From the NCBI GenBank assembly GCA_947630885.1, contig CANRJI010000003.1, forward strand, positions 1 through 24,164: 24,164 nucleotides of DNA. Reading direction: 5' to 3'. The translations under genes and the position numbers were made by a program. The number at the start of each line of letters is the position of its first letter. The stretch's first letter is position 1. This document shows positions 7,033-15,851 of this stretch, piece by piece. The DNA comes from an uncultured Bacilli bacterium. Its GTDB lineage: Bacteria; Bacillota_I; Bacilli_A; RF39; UBA660. The notes beneath the pieces are model-generated. The model saw only the letters and a list, made by a program, of their open reading frames with translations, made no database searches and was not told where the DNA came from.

Positions 7033-8544
7033 TTAGGGCTTATTTATTTCTTTTTTTCGTACTAAATGGTATTTAGAATTATCTTTAATCGTTTCAGGAC
7101 TAACTATTAGCTCACTATAAGTATCATGGTGGCAAGCAATCTCAAATGAGGCTTTTTTGAGCATGTATTCAACAATCGTATCTATTTCACGGGCACCGTA
7201 AGGACTTTTTGAAGACATTTCAGCAATGGCTTCAGTTGTTCCTTTTTCTAAAGTTAAAGTAACCCCTTGTCTAGTAAAAAATTGCTTATTTAAATATAAA
7301 ATATTATCTTTTCCTTCGTGCATTATTCTTAAATGATCATGTATACCTAAATTATTTAGTTCAATAACGATAGGAAAACGCCCTACAAATTCATCAATTA
7401 AGCCATTTTTACTTAATCGATTTTGCATTGCTTTGATAGCATCACTATTTTGTGGATTATTATTTTGACTAATATAACCTATTTTATTTATTTTTTGAAC
7501 TTCTTCACGAGAAAAACTTCCCATGGCTATGATCATAAGTTTCGATGTATCAAAATTATAAGTATTTCCTTTGTAGTTAACTTGAAATATGCCATCTTCT
7601 ACCAATTTTAGTAATTCTTCTTGAACGGCACGTTCTTTTACGGCTAATCCGCCCTTTCCTTCTTGACCTAATTTATCAATTTCATCGATAACTAAAATAC
7701 CATTTTCAGCTTTTTGAATATTACCACTTGCTGAAGATACTAAAGAAGAAAGCATATCTGCTACATCTAAACCAACGTAACCAGAGGCGGTATAACTAGA
7801 AGCGTTAACAATGATGGAAGGTATATCGACAATAGATGTAAGCCTTCGAAGAATAGCAGTTTTTCCGACACCTGTTTTACCAATAATTAAAATATTACGT
7901 TTTTTACCAAAAGCATTATAATGTTTCCATATGCTTGTTAAAATGCTTTGAATAGCTTCATCTTGATTGATGACATAACTAGATATATCTTGATATAAAT
8001 GTTCAATATCATTTATATTATACTTAGTACGATTATCTTTTACTGAGACATCTGTTTTTGATTCTCTAACGATAATATGCAATGTATTATGAAGAAAGCC
8101 TTGATAATATTTATTATAAAAACTGATAATATCATTATCGCATAATATTTTATATTTATCGGTAGTTAAGGCATCGGCAAAATCTTTATATTTTTGAAGA
8201 GGAATTTTGCCAAAAGTAATAACTGGTGCGTTTAAGCCACTTTCTTCTTCATCTATATAATAGAAATTCTTATTTTTATATTTTGATAAGATAAGATGTT
8301 TGACTAAAAAGGTAGGCATATTTTTGAGGTTACCGACGGAAGAAAATTTAGTTCGCCCAGTATAACCTAATTCGTCACCAAAATTAATTAACGGTGGATA
8401 GACATTACCATTTTGATCGACAAACATTTCATTATTGTCAAGATGACCAAAGACAACACCTTGAAGAAATAATCTTGTGTACTGACCATCATAAAGTGGC
8501 TTAAATATTACTGCAAACTCTAGATTATTTTCGTAATTTTTCAT
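7033..8544 (-). CDS. ClpX-like AAA+ ATPase with atypical N-domain
   Basis: A 503-residue AAA+ ATPase. From about residue 185 it follows ClpX closely: Walker A GKTGVGKT (222-229), pore-1 loop GYVG (255-258, in ASSYTASGYVGLDV), Walker B ILVIDEID (283-290), arginine finger in EFVGRFP (Arg389) and sensor 2 YGAREID (449-455). Where ClpX has the ClpP-docking IGF tripeptide this protein has IGY (355-357), so it might dock with ClpP through a conservative substitution. The first 180 residues are not the ClpX zinc-binding domain: no CxxC pairs are present, and the segment is mixed alpha/beta with many aromatic residues. That suggests different substrates or adaptors. It starts 25 bases after aspS with a strong AGGGGGG site, so it is probably co-transcribed under the T-box. 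It could be a second ClpX paralogue or a stand-alone unfoldase. Confidence 0.82.
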   Translation of the reverse strand: MKNYENNLEFAVIFKPLYDGQYTRLFLQGVVFGHLDNNEMFVDQNGNVYPPLINFGDELGYTGRTKFSSVGNLKNMPTFLVKHLILSKYKNKNFYYIDEEESGLNAPVITFGKIPLQKYKDFADALTTDKYKILCDNDIISFYNKYYQGFLHNTLHIIVRESKTDVSVKDNRTKYNINDIEHLYQDISSYVINQDEAIQSILTSIWKHYNAFGKKRNILIIGKTGVGKTAILRRLTSIVDIPSIIVNASSYTASGYVGLDVADMLSSLVSSASGNIQKAENGILVIDEIDKLGQEGKGGLAVKERAVQEELLKLVEDGIFQVNYKGNTYNFDTSKLMIIAMGSFSREEVQKINKIGYISQNNNPQNSDAIKAMQNRLSKNGLIDEFVGRFPIVIELNNLGIHDHLRIMHEGKDNILYLNKQFFTRQGVTLTLEKGTTEAIAEMSSKSPYGAREIDTIVEYMLKKASFEIACHHDTYSELIVSPETIKDNSKYHLVRKKEINKP

Positions 8545-8569
8545 ATTGTTTCCCCCCTACTACTGATTA

Positions 8570-10309
8570 TTAATCTCTAATCTTGATATGTGTTTCTCTT
8601 AGTTGCTTTTCAAATACTTCATTTGGGCAACCCATCATGGCATCGGCACCATTTGAAGCAAGTGGGAAAGCAACTATTTCACGAATGTTTTCTTCATCTT
8701 TCAAAAGCATTAAAATACGGTCAATTCCAGGTGCCATACCTGCATGAGGAGGTGCTCCATACTGAAAGGCAGTGTATAGTGATCTAAATTTTGATTCAAC
8801 ATCTTCTTTGGTATATCCAGCTAATTCAAAAGCTTTTTCCATAATTCGAATATCGTGATTACGAACTGCACCACTTGCTATTTCATAACCATTACAAACA
8901 AAATCGTATTGATATGCTAAAACATTTTCAATATTTTCTTCAGTTAAGGTTTCTAATCCTCCTTGAGGCATACTAAATGGATTATGTCCAAAGTCCCAAG
9001 TATCAGTTTCTTCGTTATATTCGTACATTGGGAAATCGTTAATAATACAGAAGGCAAAGCGTGTTTTATCGATTAAATCTATTTCTTCTCCTAATTTATT
9101 ACGAAGATTTCCAGCCAGTTTATTTACTTTATTTTTCTTATCGGCAAGAATAAATAATACGGAAGAGGCTGTCAAATGACACTTCTCTATTAATTCGTTT
9201 CGAATTTCATCATCTAAGAATTTATCAATCGATGACTTAAATGACATATCTTCATTTACTTTAATGTATGATAGGCCTGAAGCTCCTACCGATTTAAGAT
9301 ATTCTTCAAGATTTTTATACCAAGAGTTAGATTTATCGATATTTGATACTTTAATACCTCTAATTTCGAGACTCTTAAAGGGTTCAAAACTACTTTTTGA
9401 CAGTATATCAGTAAGATCTTCAATAACTAATGGATTACGTAAATCGGGCTTATCTGAACCATATTTAAGCATTGCTTCACGATATGGTATTCTAATAAAT
9501 GGCGGTTTATCAACTTTTTTATTACCAAATTTAGTGAAAACATCATAATAGAATTTTTCACCAACGGCATAAACATCTTCATCAGTAGCAAAAGACATCT
9601 CAAAATCTAATTGATAAAATTCTCCATATAAGCGATCACTACGGGGATCTTCATCACGAAAACATGGTGCTATTTGAAAATATTTATCAAAGCCTGAGCA
9701 CATTAGTAACTGTTTAAATATTTGAGGCGCCTGTGGAAGAGCATAAAACTTACCTTTATACTTTCTTGATGGAATAATAAAGTCACGTGCTCCTTCAGGA
9801 CTAGAGGCAGTAATAATAGGTGTCTGAATTTCCGTAAAGTGCATTTCTTTCATCGTCTTACGAATAAAATCAATAACTTCTGTTCTAAATAAGATTTTTT
9901 CATGATTAATAGGATTACGTAAGTCTAAATAACGATATTTTAGTCTCGTATCTTCGAGAGCATCAGTACTATGATTTATTTCGAAAGGCAAAACGGAAAG
10001 CGCTGGCCCTAATAATTCGAGAGTAGTAATTAAAACTTCAACCTCTCCCGTTTTCATATTTGGATTAACCATTCCTTCAGCACGACTTCTTACCTTTCCA
10101 GTAATGGTTATGGTACTTTCTCTCGTTAAATCTTTATATTTATCGATTTCTTCACTTATTAACTGGACAATGCCAGTTTCATCACGTAAGGTAATGAAAA
10201 CGAGGCTACCTAAATTACGAATTTGGGAAATCCAACCGGCAAGCCTTACTTCCTCACCAATATTTTTTTTGCGGATATCACCGCAGTAATGGGTACGATA
10301 TTTATTCAT
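8570..10309 (-). CDS. aspS: aspartyl-tRNA synthetase
   Basis: A class II synthetase of 579 residues that charges tRNA-Asp. Its order is an N-terminal OB-fold anticodon-binding domain (about 1-105), a catalytic core with motif 2 FRDEDPRSDR (217-226) followed by EFYQLDFE, an inserted bacterial GAD domain (about 280-410) and motif 3 around GAPPHAGMAPGIDR (518-531). The motif 3 loop is HAGMAPG, where most bacterial enzymes have HGGLALG. Leu33 (IRNLGSLVFI) sits where non-discriminating enzymes often have His, so it is likely specific for tRNA-Asp; that is inference from published determinants as I recall them. The ribosome binding site AAGGAG is 6 bases from ATG. It is expressed from its own promoter through a T-box leader. 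Confidence 0.96.
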   Translation of the reverse strand: MNKYRTHYCGDIRKKNIGEEVRLAGWISQIRNLGSLVFITLRDETGIVQLISEEIDKYKDLTRESTITITGKVRSRAEGMVNPNMKTGEVEVLITTLELLGPALSVLPFEINHSTDALEDTRLKYRYLDLRNPINHEKILFRTEVIDFIRKTMKEMHFTEIQTPIITASSPEGARDFIIPSRKYKGKFYALPQAPQIFKQLLMCSGFDKYFQIAPCFRDEDPRSDRLYGEFYQLDFEMSFATDEDVYAVGEKFYYDVFTKFGNKKVDKPPFIRIPYREAMLKYGSDKPDLRNPLVIEDLTDILSKSSFEPFKSLEIRGIKVSNIDKSNSWYKNLEEYLKSVGASGLSYIKVNEDMSFKSSIDKFLDDEIRNELIEKCHLTASSVLFILADKKNKVNKLAGNLRNKLGEEIDLIDKTRFAFCIINDFPMYEYNEETDTWDFGHNPFSMPQGGLETLTEENIENVLAYQYDFVCNGYEIASGAVRNHDIRIMEKAFELAGYTKEDVESKFRSLYTAFQYGAPPHAGMAPGIDRILMLLKDEENIREIVAFPLASNGADAMMGCPNEVFEKQLRETHIKIRD

Positions 10310-10477
10310 TTTTTACTCCTTCTTTCAAAATTAAAAGCACATAAAAATTAAGATAAGGACGAATATTTCCGCGGTACCACCTTATTTCACATTATGTGCA
10401 CTTTATTTAGTCTTTAATGGAACAATCCATTTCTATTTTTTGAGGTAATTTGTCACTAATAACCATAGAAAAATACT
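10310..10477 (-). promoter_or_regulatory. T-box leader of aspS with very short Stem I
   Basis: The T-box core AAGGTGGTACCGCGG is exact (10369-10383, minus strand), and its flanks form the antiterminator (AATAAGG with CCTTAT). Upstream, Stem I is only about 42 nt: a 7-bp lower helix (10469-10475 with 10434-10440), an internal loop, and an upper helix (10458-10464 with 10444-10450, one mismatch). The 7-nt loop AGTGACA contains the Asp codon GAC (10452-10454) followed by A. A perfect hairpin AATGGA-TTGT-TCCATT separates it from the T-box. Without charged-state control, an 8-bp helix (10392-10399 with 10337-10344) before a T-rich tract could terminate. Alternatively TCCTT (10355-10359) could pair with the ribosome binding site. 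Which one operates is unclear. Confidence 0.88.
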
Positions 10478-10483
10478 ATCATT

Positions 10484-10512
10484 ATTATATAATTTTAATT
10501 ATTTTATGTCAA
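10484..10512 (-). promoter_or_regulatory. promoter of the aspS T-box leader
   Basis: A perfect consensus on the minus strand: TTGACA (10507-10512), exactly 17 bases, TATAAT (10484-10489). Predicted transcription start is near 10477, which fixes the leader at about 168 nt. Confidence 0.88.
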
Positions 10513-10561
10513 TAATTCTTTGGCTTATTAAGGATTAAACTATAATGTTTATCCTAGTTTA

Positions 10562-11014
10562 CTAATTAGAATTACTTTCTTTTTCAAGCATAATCGTAAC
10601 GGGGCCATCATTGATAAGAAAAACTTTCATTTCTGTTCCAAAAATACCTGTTTCGATATGGATACCACTACTTATGAGTTTTTGATTAAATTCGTCATAA
10701 AGTTTTTTAGCGGTTTCGCCATTTAAAGCGTTAACGTACGATGGCCTTCTTCCCTTTCGCGTATCAGCATATAAGGTAAACTGACTTACTGATAAAATAC
10801 TTCCTCCAATATCAAGTAGTGATTTATTCATAACACCATTTTCATCATCAAATATGCGAAGATGAAGGATTTTATCGACCATATAATCGATTTCTTTGGA
10901 AGTATCACCATAAGTAAATGATACTAAAAGAAGAAATCCTTTATTTATTTGGCCAACGATTTTACTATCAACTTCAACTTTTGACTCAAGAACTCTTTGA
11001 ACTAAGACTTTCAT
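10562..11014 (-). CDS. dtd: D-aminoacyl-tRNA deacylase
   Basis: A 150-residue DTD-type deacylase that hydrolyses D-amino acids (and glycine mischarged on tRNA-Ala) from tRNA, a proofreading step in the cytosol. Both active-site signatures are visible: SVSQFTLYADTRKGRRPS (about 76-93, with the SQFTL core) and the near-C-terminal GPVTIMLE (about 137-144) carrying the cross-subunit Gly-cisPro motif. The N-terminal MKVLVQRVLESKVEVD is typical, as is the length. Its ATG overlaps the rel stop codon by one base (TGATG), so the two are translationally coupled; rel-dtd pairing is standard in Firmicutes. Confidence 0.95.
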   Translation of the reverse strand: MKVLVQRVLESKVEVDSKIVGQINKGFLLLVSFTYGDTSKEIDYMVDKILHLRIFDDENGVMNKSLLDIGGSILSVSQFTLYADTRKGRRPSYVNALNGETAKKLYDEFNQKLISSGIHIETGIFGTEMKVFLINDGPVTIMLEKESNSN

Positions 11015-13176
11015 CAGTTAATCTGCCTTTCTGCTTTTTGGACAAAATTTAAATTTAATAAATCATTTAGAAATTTATCTAATTTTGTACTATTTTCAAC
11101 TAAAACAGTCATACTATAGACTTTGTATTCACTTTTATTTATGGTTGTTATACTATCGATAATGATATTATTTGTCGATGCTTTGGTAATGATATCAAGT
11201 AAGTTATCGTAAGTATTAGTGTAAACTAAAATATCAGTTGCATATTTTTTATCGGTGTCATTCCATTTGACATTGATAAGGCGCTCATCGATATCGAGAA
11301 TATTTTTACAATTAGTACGATGGACGGTAATGCCAGAACCTCGTGTGATATATCCAATAATATTATCTCCAGGAATTGGTTTGCAACAACCACTTAAACT
11401 AGCTTTAATTTCACTCATCCCTTCGACAAGGATGTCATTATCTTTATTAGAACTAGCTTTTTGATAATTTGTTTCGTTAATTTTGGTAGTTAAATCTAAT
11501 TTTTCTTCTTTATGATTAACAATTTTAATAACGGATGCTGGCGTATATTTTCCTGAACCTATATTCATGTATAAGTCATCGATATCTTTAAGTTTCAATT
11601 CTTTAAGAATCATATCGACATTTTTATTAGATAAAAATTCTGCTATGGAAAGATCTTCACGACGTAATTCTTTTTCTAATAATTCAGACCCTTTTTCAAT
11701 ATTTTCATCTTTTTCTAACCTGCTATAATAGGCTTTTATTTTATTTTTGGCACCACTTGTTACAACGAAAGAGAGCCAGTTTTTACTAGGTTTTGATGCT
11801 TTATTCGTATTAACTTTAATAATATCGCCATTTTGTAATTGATAGTCGAGAGGAACGATAGAATCATTAACAATGGCTCCAACGATACGGTCTCCTACTT
11901 CACTATGGACTTTGTAAGCAAAATCGACAGGTGTAGATCCGACAGGGAGCTCGATGACATCACCTTTTGGAGTATAAACATAGATGACATCATTTGATAA
12001 TATGTCGGTTTTAACAGAAGAGACAAACTCTTCAGGTGATGATGTATCTTCATTTAATTCGATGATGTTACGGAATATTTGTAATTTTTGCTCCATTTTA
12101 TCACGGAAAATGCTATTACCGTCAGAATTTTCTTTGTACGACCAGTGTGATGCTATACCATATTCGGCAACGCGATCCATTTCATAAGTTCTTATTTGTA
12201 TTTCAAATAGTTCGCCATCAATTCCAAAAACAGTCGTATGAAGAGATTGGTACAAATTAGTTTTAGGCATGGCAATATAATCTTTAAAACGCTTCGATAA
12301 AGGTTTATATTTGGAATGAATAAGTCCAAGAGCTAAATAGCACTCTTGCTCGGTATCGACGAGGACACGTAAAGCTAAAATGTCATATATTTCATCAAAA
12401 CTTTTGCCTTTGGCCATTTTATTGTATATGCTATAGATACTTTTACTTCTTCCTTTAATTTCGTGCGTAACATTATGTTCAGTAAGTAAGTTTGATACTT
12501 CATTTAACATTTTACTAACTGATTCGTCACGCTTACTTTTCTTTTGATTTAATTTTTCGACGATATCAAAGTATGCTTCTGGTTTTAAATAGCGAAGCGA
12601 TAAGTCTTCAAGTTCACTTTTTATTTTGTATATTCCTAGACGGTGAGCAACGGGAGTAAGTATCTCTAATGTCTCTTTAGCTTTTCGTTTCTGCTTTTCT
12701 TCAGATAAGACATTAATCGTTCGCATATTATGGAGGCGATCCGCTAGTTTGATGATGATGACGCGAACATCTTCAGATAAGCCCACTAATATCTTTCTTT
12801 GATTAGCCGCCGATGCTTCAGAGTCTGAGGTAAAATTAATTCTATTAATTTTGGTTACACCATCGACAAGAAGAGCAACTTCGGGTCCAAAATTGGCTTC
12901 GATATCTTCTTTAGTAGCATCAGAATCTTCAATGGTATCATGTAATAGTGCGGCAGCCATACAAGGTGCATCTGCAGATATTTCGGTTAAGATAAGGGCT
13001 ACATTGAGGGGATGTAAAATATAATCATCGCCAGAGATACGCTTTTGCCCGAAATGCTTTTTTTCCGCATAATCATAGGCTTTTCTAATTAGAGCTATAT
13101 CTTCTTCGTTATCGTTATATTTTTGAAATTTGGCTATTAAATCGTCGATTGTAAGATTAATCGTTTTTATACTCAT
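11014..13176 (-). CDS. relA: bifunctional (p)ppGpp synthetase/hydrolase Rel
   Basis: A long RelA/SpoT homologue of 720 residues that makes and degrades the alarmone (p)ppGpp. Domain order: HD hydrolase with HDTIED (79-84) and a second conserved block ADRLHNMRT (145-153); synthetase with SKRFKDYIAMPK (294-305) and ELFEIQIRT (322-330); TGS domain around IYVYTPKGDVIELPVGS (about 395-455); a Cys/His zinc-finger region (GCCKPIPGD, then HRTNC); and a C-terminal ACT domain. The RFKD form of the RXKD motif is the one associated with bifunctional enzymes, and the HD residues are intact. The start has AGGA about 10 bases upstream. It lies 22 bases after secDF and overlaps dtd. Confidence 0.96.
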   Translation of the reverse strand: MSIKTINLTIDDLIAKFQKYNDNEEDIALIRKAYDYAEKKHFGQKRISGDDYILHPLNVALILTEISADAPCMAAALLHDTIEDSDATKEDIEANFGPEVALLVDGVTKINRINFTSDSEASAANQRKILVGLSEDVRVIIIKLADRLHNMRTINVLSEEKQKRKAKETLEILTPVAHRLGIYKIKSELEDLSLRYLKPEAYFDIVEKLNQKKSKRDESVSKMLNEVSNLLTEHNVTHEIKGRSKSIYSIYNKMAKGKSFDEIYDILALRVLVDTEQECYLALGLIHSKYKPLSKRFKDYIAMPKTNLYQSLHTTVFGIDGELFEIQIRTYEMDRVAEYGIASHWSYKENSDGNSIFRDKMEQKLQIFRNIIELNEDTSSPEEFVSSVKTDILSNDVIYVYTPKGDVIELPVGSTPVDFAYKVHSEVGDRIVGAIVNDSIVPLDYQLQNGDIIKVNTNKASKPSKNWLSFVVTSGAKNKIKAYYSRLEKDENIEKGSELLEKELRREDLSIAEFLSNKNVDMILKELKLKDIDDLYMNIGSGKYTPASVIKIVNHKEEKLDLTTKINETNYQKASSNKDNDILVEGMSEIKASLSGCCKPIPGDNIIGYITRGSGITVHRTNCKNILDIDERLINVKWNDTDKKYATDILVYTNTYDNLLDIITKASTNNIIIDSITTINKSEYKVYSMTVLVENSTKLDKFLNDLLNLNFVQKAERQIN

Positions 13177-13198
13177 TTTTTCACGTCCTATTTCTTTA

Positions 13199-15484
13199 TC
13201 AGCAATTTATACCTTTTATTTTGATTTCTTCTACTTCATCACTATCTTCTTTTTTCTTTCTTGGCCTTTTTAGTCTTTTTGCTTCAAGCAATAACCAAAT
13301 GATATTAGATATGAATATCGATGAGAATAAACCGGCAATGAAACCCACGAGTAAGGCTAAATTGAAATTTAGAATTTCACTTGCTCCAAAAAAGATAAGA
13401 GTTAAGACAGGAACTAAAGTTGTTACCGTCGTCATAATGCTTCGGAAGAAAGTAAGACGAACAGAATCATTTAAAATATCAGGTAAATCCTCGCTTTTTA
13501 TTTCTTTTTTTCTTTGATAATTTTTTCTAATCATGTCGAATGTTACGATGGTGTCATTGATGGAATAACCAATTATTGTAAGAATAGCAGCGATAAAAAT
13601 ACTACTTATTTCTAATTTAAATATGCCAAAGAAAATGATAGTTATAAGGGCATCGTGAATTAAGGCAATAATACCTGAGATAGCATAATTAAAGCGAAAT
13701 CTAAAACTTACATAAATGATGATACCAATAATCGAAATGGCAAGAGATAAAAGGGCATTTTTAATTAGTTCTCGCTTTACCATATCCGATACGACAAAGA
13801 TATCGCTTTCGACATTGTATTCGGTAGTTAATTTATTGGTTAAAGTACTAATTTCGTCTTTAGTAAGTTCTTCTCTAATGACATAAGTTATCGATGAATC
13901 GGTTTTACTTACCTTTTTGATGGTATATTCTTTAAGATCAAGATCATCAGTAGTATTTACGGTAATACTGGTACCACCAGTAAAGTCAACGGCAAAATTA
14001 AAGCCTCTTATTCCAGTAAAAATAATACCTACTATGATAACAACAAAGATGACAGGAAGAAGAACTTTTCCTATTTTGACAAAATTGATTTTTTTGAAAG
14101 GTATATGTAATTCTTTACTCTCTTTAATTTTCTTCTTTGATAAACCAATAAATAATGTAATATGCTTATTAAAGACATTTGATTTAGCAAATAATGAAAT
14201 AATAAATTTAGCAAGAAAGACAAATATTAAGATGGTTAAAATAATGTTAATAATTAACATTGTAGCAAAGCCTTTAACACTAGACTCTCCTAAAATAAAT
14301 AATATGATAGCAACGATGATCGTTGTTATATTAGCATCAATGATACTAGATAAAGATTCTTTATTACCAAGTTTAACCGAAGTATTTAAGTCTTTACCCA
14401 TTTTTAATTGGTCTTTAATTCGCTCATAACTAATAATAGAAGCATCGACAGCCATACCTATTCCTAAAAGCATCGCAGCAATTCCTGGTAAAGTAAGAAC
14501 GCCTTCAATAAGATAGAAAACAAGAAATGATAACATCGTATATAAAGTTAGTGCGACACTTGCTATAAAGCCACTAAAACGGTATAAAAGAATTAAAATG
14601 AGGATGACAATAATTATACCAATGATACCCGCGAATAAAGTTTTATTAAGGGAATTAGCTCCATAAGTAGCTTCAACTGTTCGCGAAGAAATCTCGGTAA
14701 GTTTTGTAGGAAGAGCTCCAGAATTTATTAATTCAGTAAGAGACTTTGCTTCTTCGTTAGTAAATGATCCTTGGATTATAACGTCAGAAGCAAAAGCGGA
14801 ATCGACGCGAGCCGCCGATAGACATCTCGATGAAGATAAAGAACCGCAGTTATCTTTTTCTTTAAAGTATGAATCTTCACCAGGAAGATAATCGAGCCAA
14901 ATAACGATAATATTATTTTCCATATCTTTTACTTTATTTGTTACATTGTAAAATGTCTCAGTATCTTTAATTGACAAACTGACAGCGGGTCTTCCATACT
15001 TATCGGTTGTTACTTTAGCACTTCCACCTAAAACATCGGAAGTCATAAGTAAATTGTCATTGTAATCACGAAAAGTTAAGACAGCAGTCGAAGATATTAC
15101 ATCTCTTGCCTCTTCTTTATTGCTAATACCTGCGAGAGCAATTCGAATACGATTTCCATTTTCAATGGTTATTTCAGGCTCATTAACACCTAAAATATCA
15201 ACTCTTTTTAAAATAGCTTTATAGGTATTATAAACCATATCGGAATCGAGTTCTTTTCCATCTAAAGCTTCAATTTGATATAAAACTTCGAAGCCACCTT
15301 GCAAGTCTAAGCCATAATTAATATTTTTAAAAATGGGAAGGCAAAGACAAGAGGATTCAGTTAAAATAGTTAAACTTAAAATAACGCCTAAAATTACTTT
15401 GATTTTTTTACTTTTAAAAATGAAGATTCCAACTAAGAGAATTAAACACAAAACACCAAGTCCAATCATTATATTTGTTAGCAT
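13199..15484 (-). CDS. secDF: fused protein-export factor SecDF
   Basis: SecD and SecF in one 761-residue membrane chain, an RND-type proton-driven accessory of the Sec translocon that pulls exported proteins across the membrane. SecD half: NYGLDLQGGFEVLYQ (56-70), large periplasmic-type P1 domain to about 260, then membrane segments with GMAVDASIISYERIKDQL (about 343-360). SecF half: FAVDFTGGTS (497-506) and GYSINDTIVTFDMIRKN near 650. An oddity is that two hydrophobic segments (about 5-23 and 28-46) precede DLQGG, where one is usual, giving a predicted 13 helices. The start is secure (GGAG 7 bases before ATG). It begins 10 bases after the ComN-like gene and precedes rel. Confidence 0.95.
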   Translation of the reverse strand: MLTNIMIGLGVLCLILLVGIFIFKSKKIKVILGVILSLTILTESSCLCLPIFKNINYGLDLQGGFEVLYQIEALDGKELDSDMVYNTYKAILKRVDILGVNEPEITIENGNRIRIALAGISNKEEARDVISSTAVLTFRDYNDNLLMTSDVLGGSAKVTTDKYGRPAVSLSIKDTETFYNVTNKVKDMENNIIVIWLDYLPGEDSYFKEKDNCGSLSSSRCLSAARVDSAFASDVIIQGSFTNEEAKSLTELINSGALPTKLTEISSRTVEATYGANSLNKTLFAGIIGIIIVILILILLYRFSGFIASVALTLYTMLSFLVFYLIEGVLTLPGIAAMLLGIGMAVDASIISYERIKDQLKMGKDLNTSVKLGNKESLSSIIDANITTIIVAIILFILGESSVKGFATMLIINIILTILIFVFLAKFIISLFAKSNVFNKHITLFIGLSKKKIKESKELHIPFKKINFVKIGKVLLPVIFVVIIVGIIFTGIRGFNFAVDFTGGTSITVNTTDDLDLKEYTIKKVSKTDSSITYVIREELTKDEISTLTNKLTTEYNVESDIFVVSDMVKRELIKNALLSLAISIIGIIIYVSFRFRFNYAISGIIALIHDALITIIFFGIFKLEISSIFIAAILTIIGYSINDTIVTFDMIRKNYQRKKEIKSEDLPDILNDSVRLTFFRSIMTTVTTLVPVLTLIFFGASEILNFNLALLVGFIAGLFSSIFISNIIWLLLEAKRLKRPRKKKEDSDEVEEIKIKGINC

Positions 15485-15494
15485 ATTTTCACTC

Positions 15495-15725
15495 CTATCT
15501 ATTATTATTTACAAACTGATATACTTTGGTATAATCGACATTAATTATGTCATTAACCATTTCGGAAATGGTTAAGTTTTTATCCTTACTCCATTTGTTT
15601 ATCTTTAAGTAATTCCATATATCTATTTCGCGAATATTATTTTGATTTTCTTGCATTAATCTAAGTTTTACCTTGAATGCTCCTTTTAATTTTTGATATA
15701 ATTCTTCCTTTGTATGATAATCCAT
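15495..15725 (-). CDS. comN: ComN-like post-transcriptional regulator
   Basis: A 76-residue protein resembling the ComN/YrzD family, described in Bacillus subtilis as a post-transcriptional regulator of the comE operon. The matching pattern is KAFKVKLRLMQ-type opening helices, then EIDIWNYLKINKWSKDKNL, then ISEMVNDIINVDYTKVYQFV. There is no membrane segment. In Bacillus the gene also lies just before secDF, so position supports the call. An ATG at 15737 sits only 5 bases after a TATAAT box and would be nearly leaderless; ATG 15725 has GGTGA a few bases upstream, so I prefer it. Competence genes are not in this window, so the target here is unknown. Confidence 0.68.
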   Translation of the reverse strand: MDYHTKEELYQKLKGAFKVKLRLMQENQNNIREIDIWNYLKINKWSKDKNLTISEMVNDIINVDYTKVYQFVNNNR

Positions 15726-15741
15726 CTCTTTCACCATTTTA

Positions 15742-15747
15742 ATTATA
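15742..15747 (-). promoter_or_regulatory. -10 box upstream of comN-secDF-rel-dtd
   Basis: A TATAAT on the minus strand, 16 bases before the preferred comN start. The -35 region is poor (best is TAGATT-like at about 17 bases), so the promoter is weak or needs an activator. No other promoter is obvious for this operon. Confidence 0.45.
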
Positions 15748-15819
15748 CTATGTTATTGAAAAAAAATCTATTGAAACAAAGAAAATACTTTTTTAATTTT
15801 AATAAAAAGTTTATTTAAT

Positions 15820-15848
15820 ATAAAAAGTACTAATTTTACTTAGTACTT
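15820..15848 (-). terminator. terminator of the 206-aa sigma factor gene
   Basis: A perfect 9-bp stem (15825-15833 with 15840-15848, AAGTACTAA / TTAGTACTT) and a 6-nt loop, followed on the minus strand by a T-rich tail. It begins 4 bases after the stop codon. Confidence 0.75.
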
Positions 15849-15851
15849 AGC

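Noticed and set aside
10513..10561. Terminator between dtd and the aspS promoter
   Set aside because: Only weak inverted repeats without a T-run are present, so read-through from dtd into the T-box leader is possible.
13917..14429. Long plus-strand frame of 170 codons opposite secDF, and similar frames opposite aspS, rel and the ClpX-like gene
   Set aside because: They lie wholly inside well-supported genes on the other strand, lack ribosome binding sites and have no recognisable domains.
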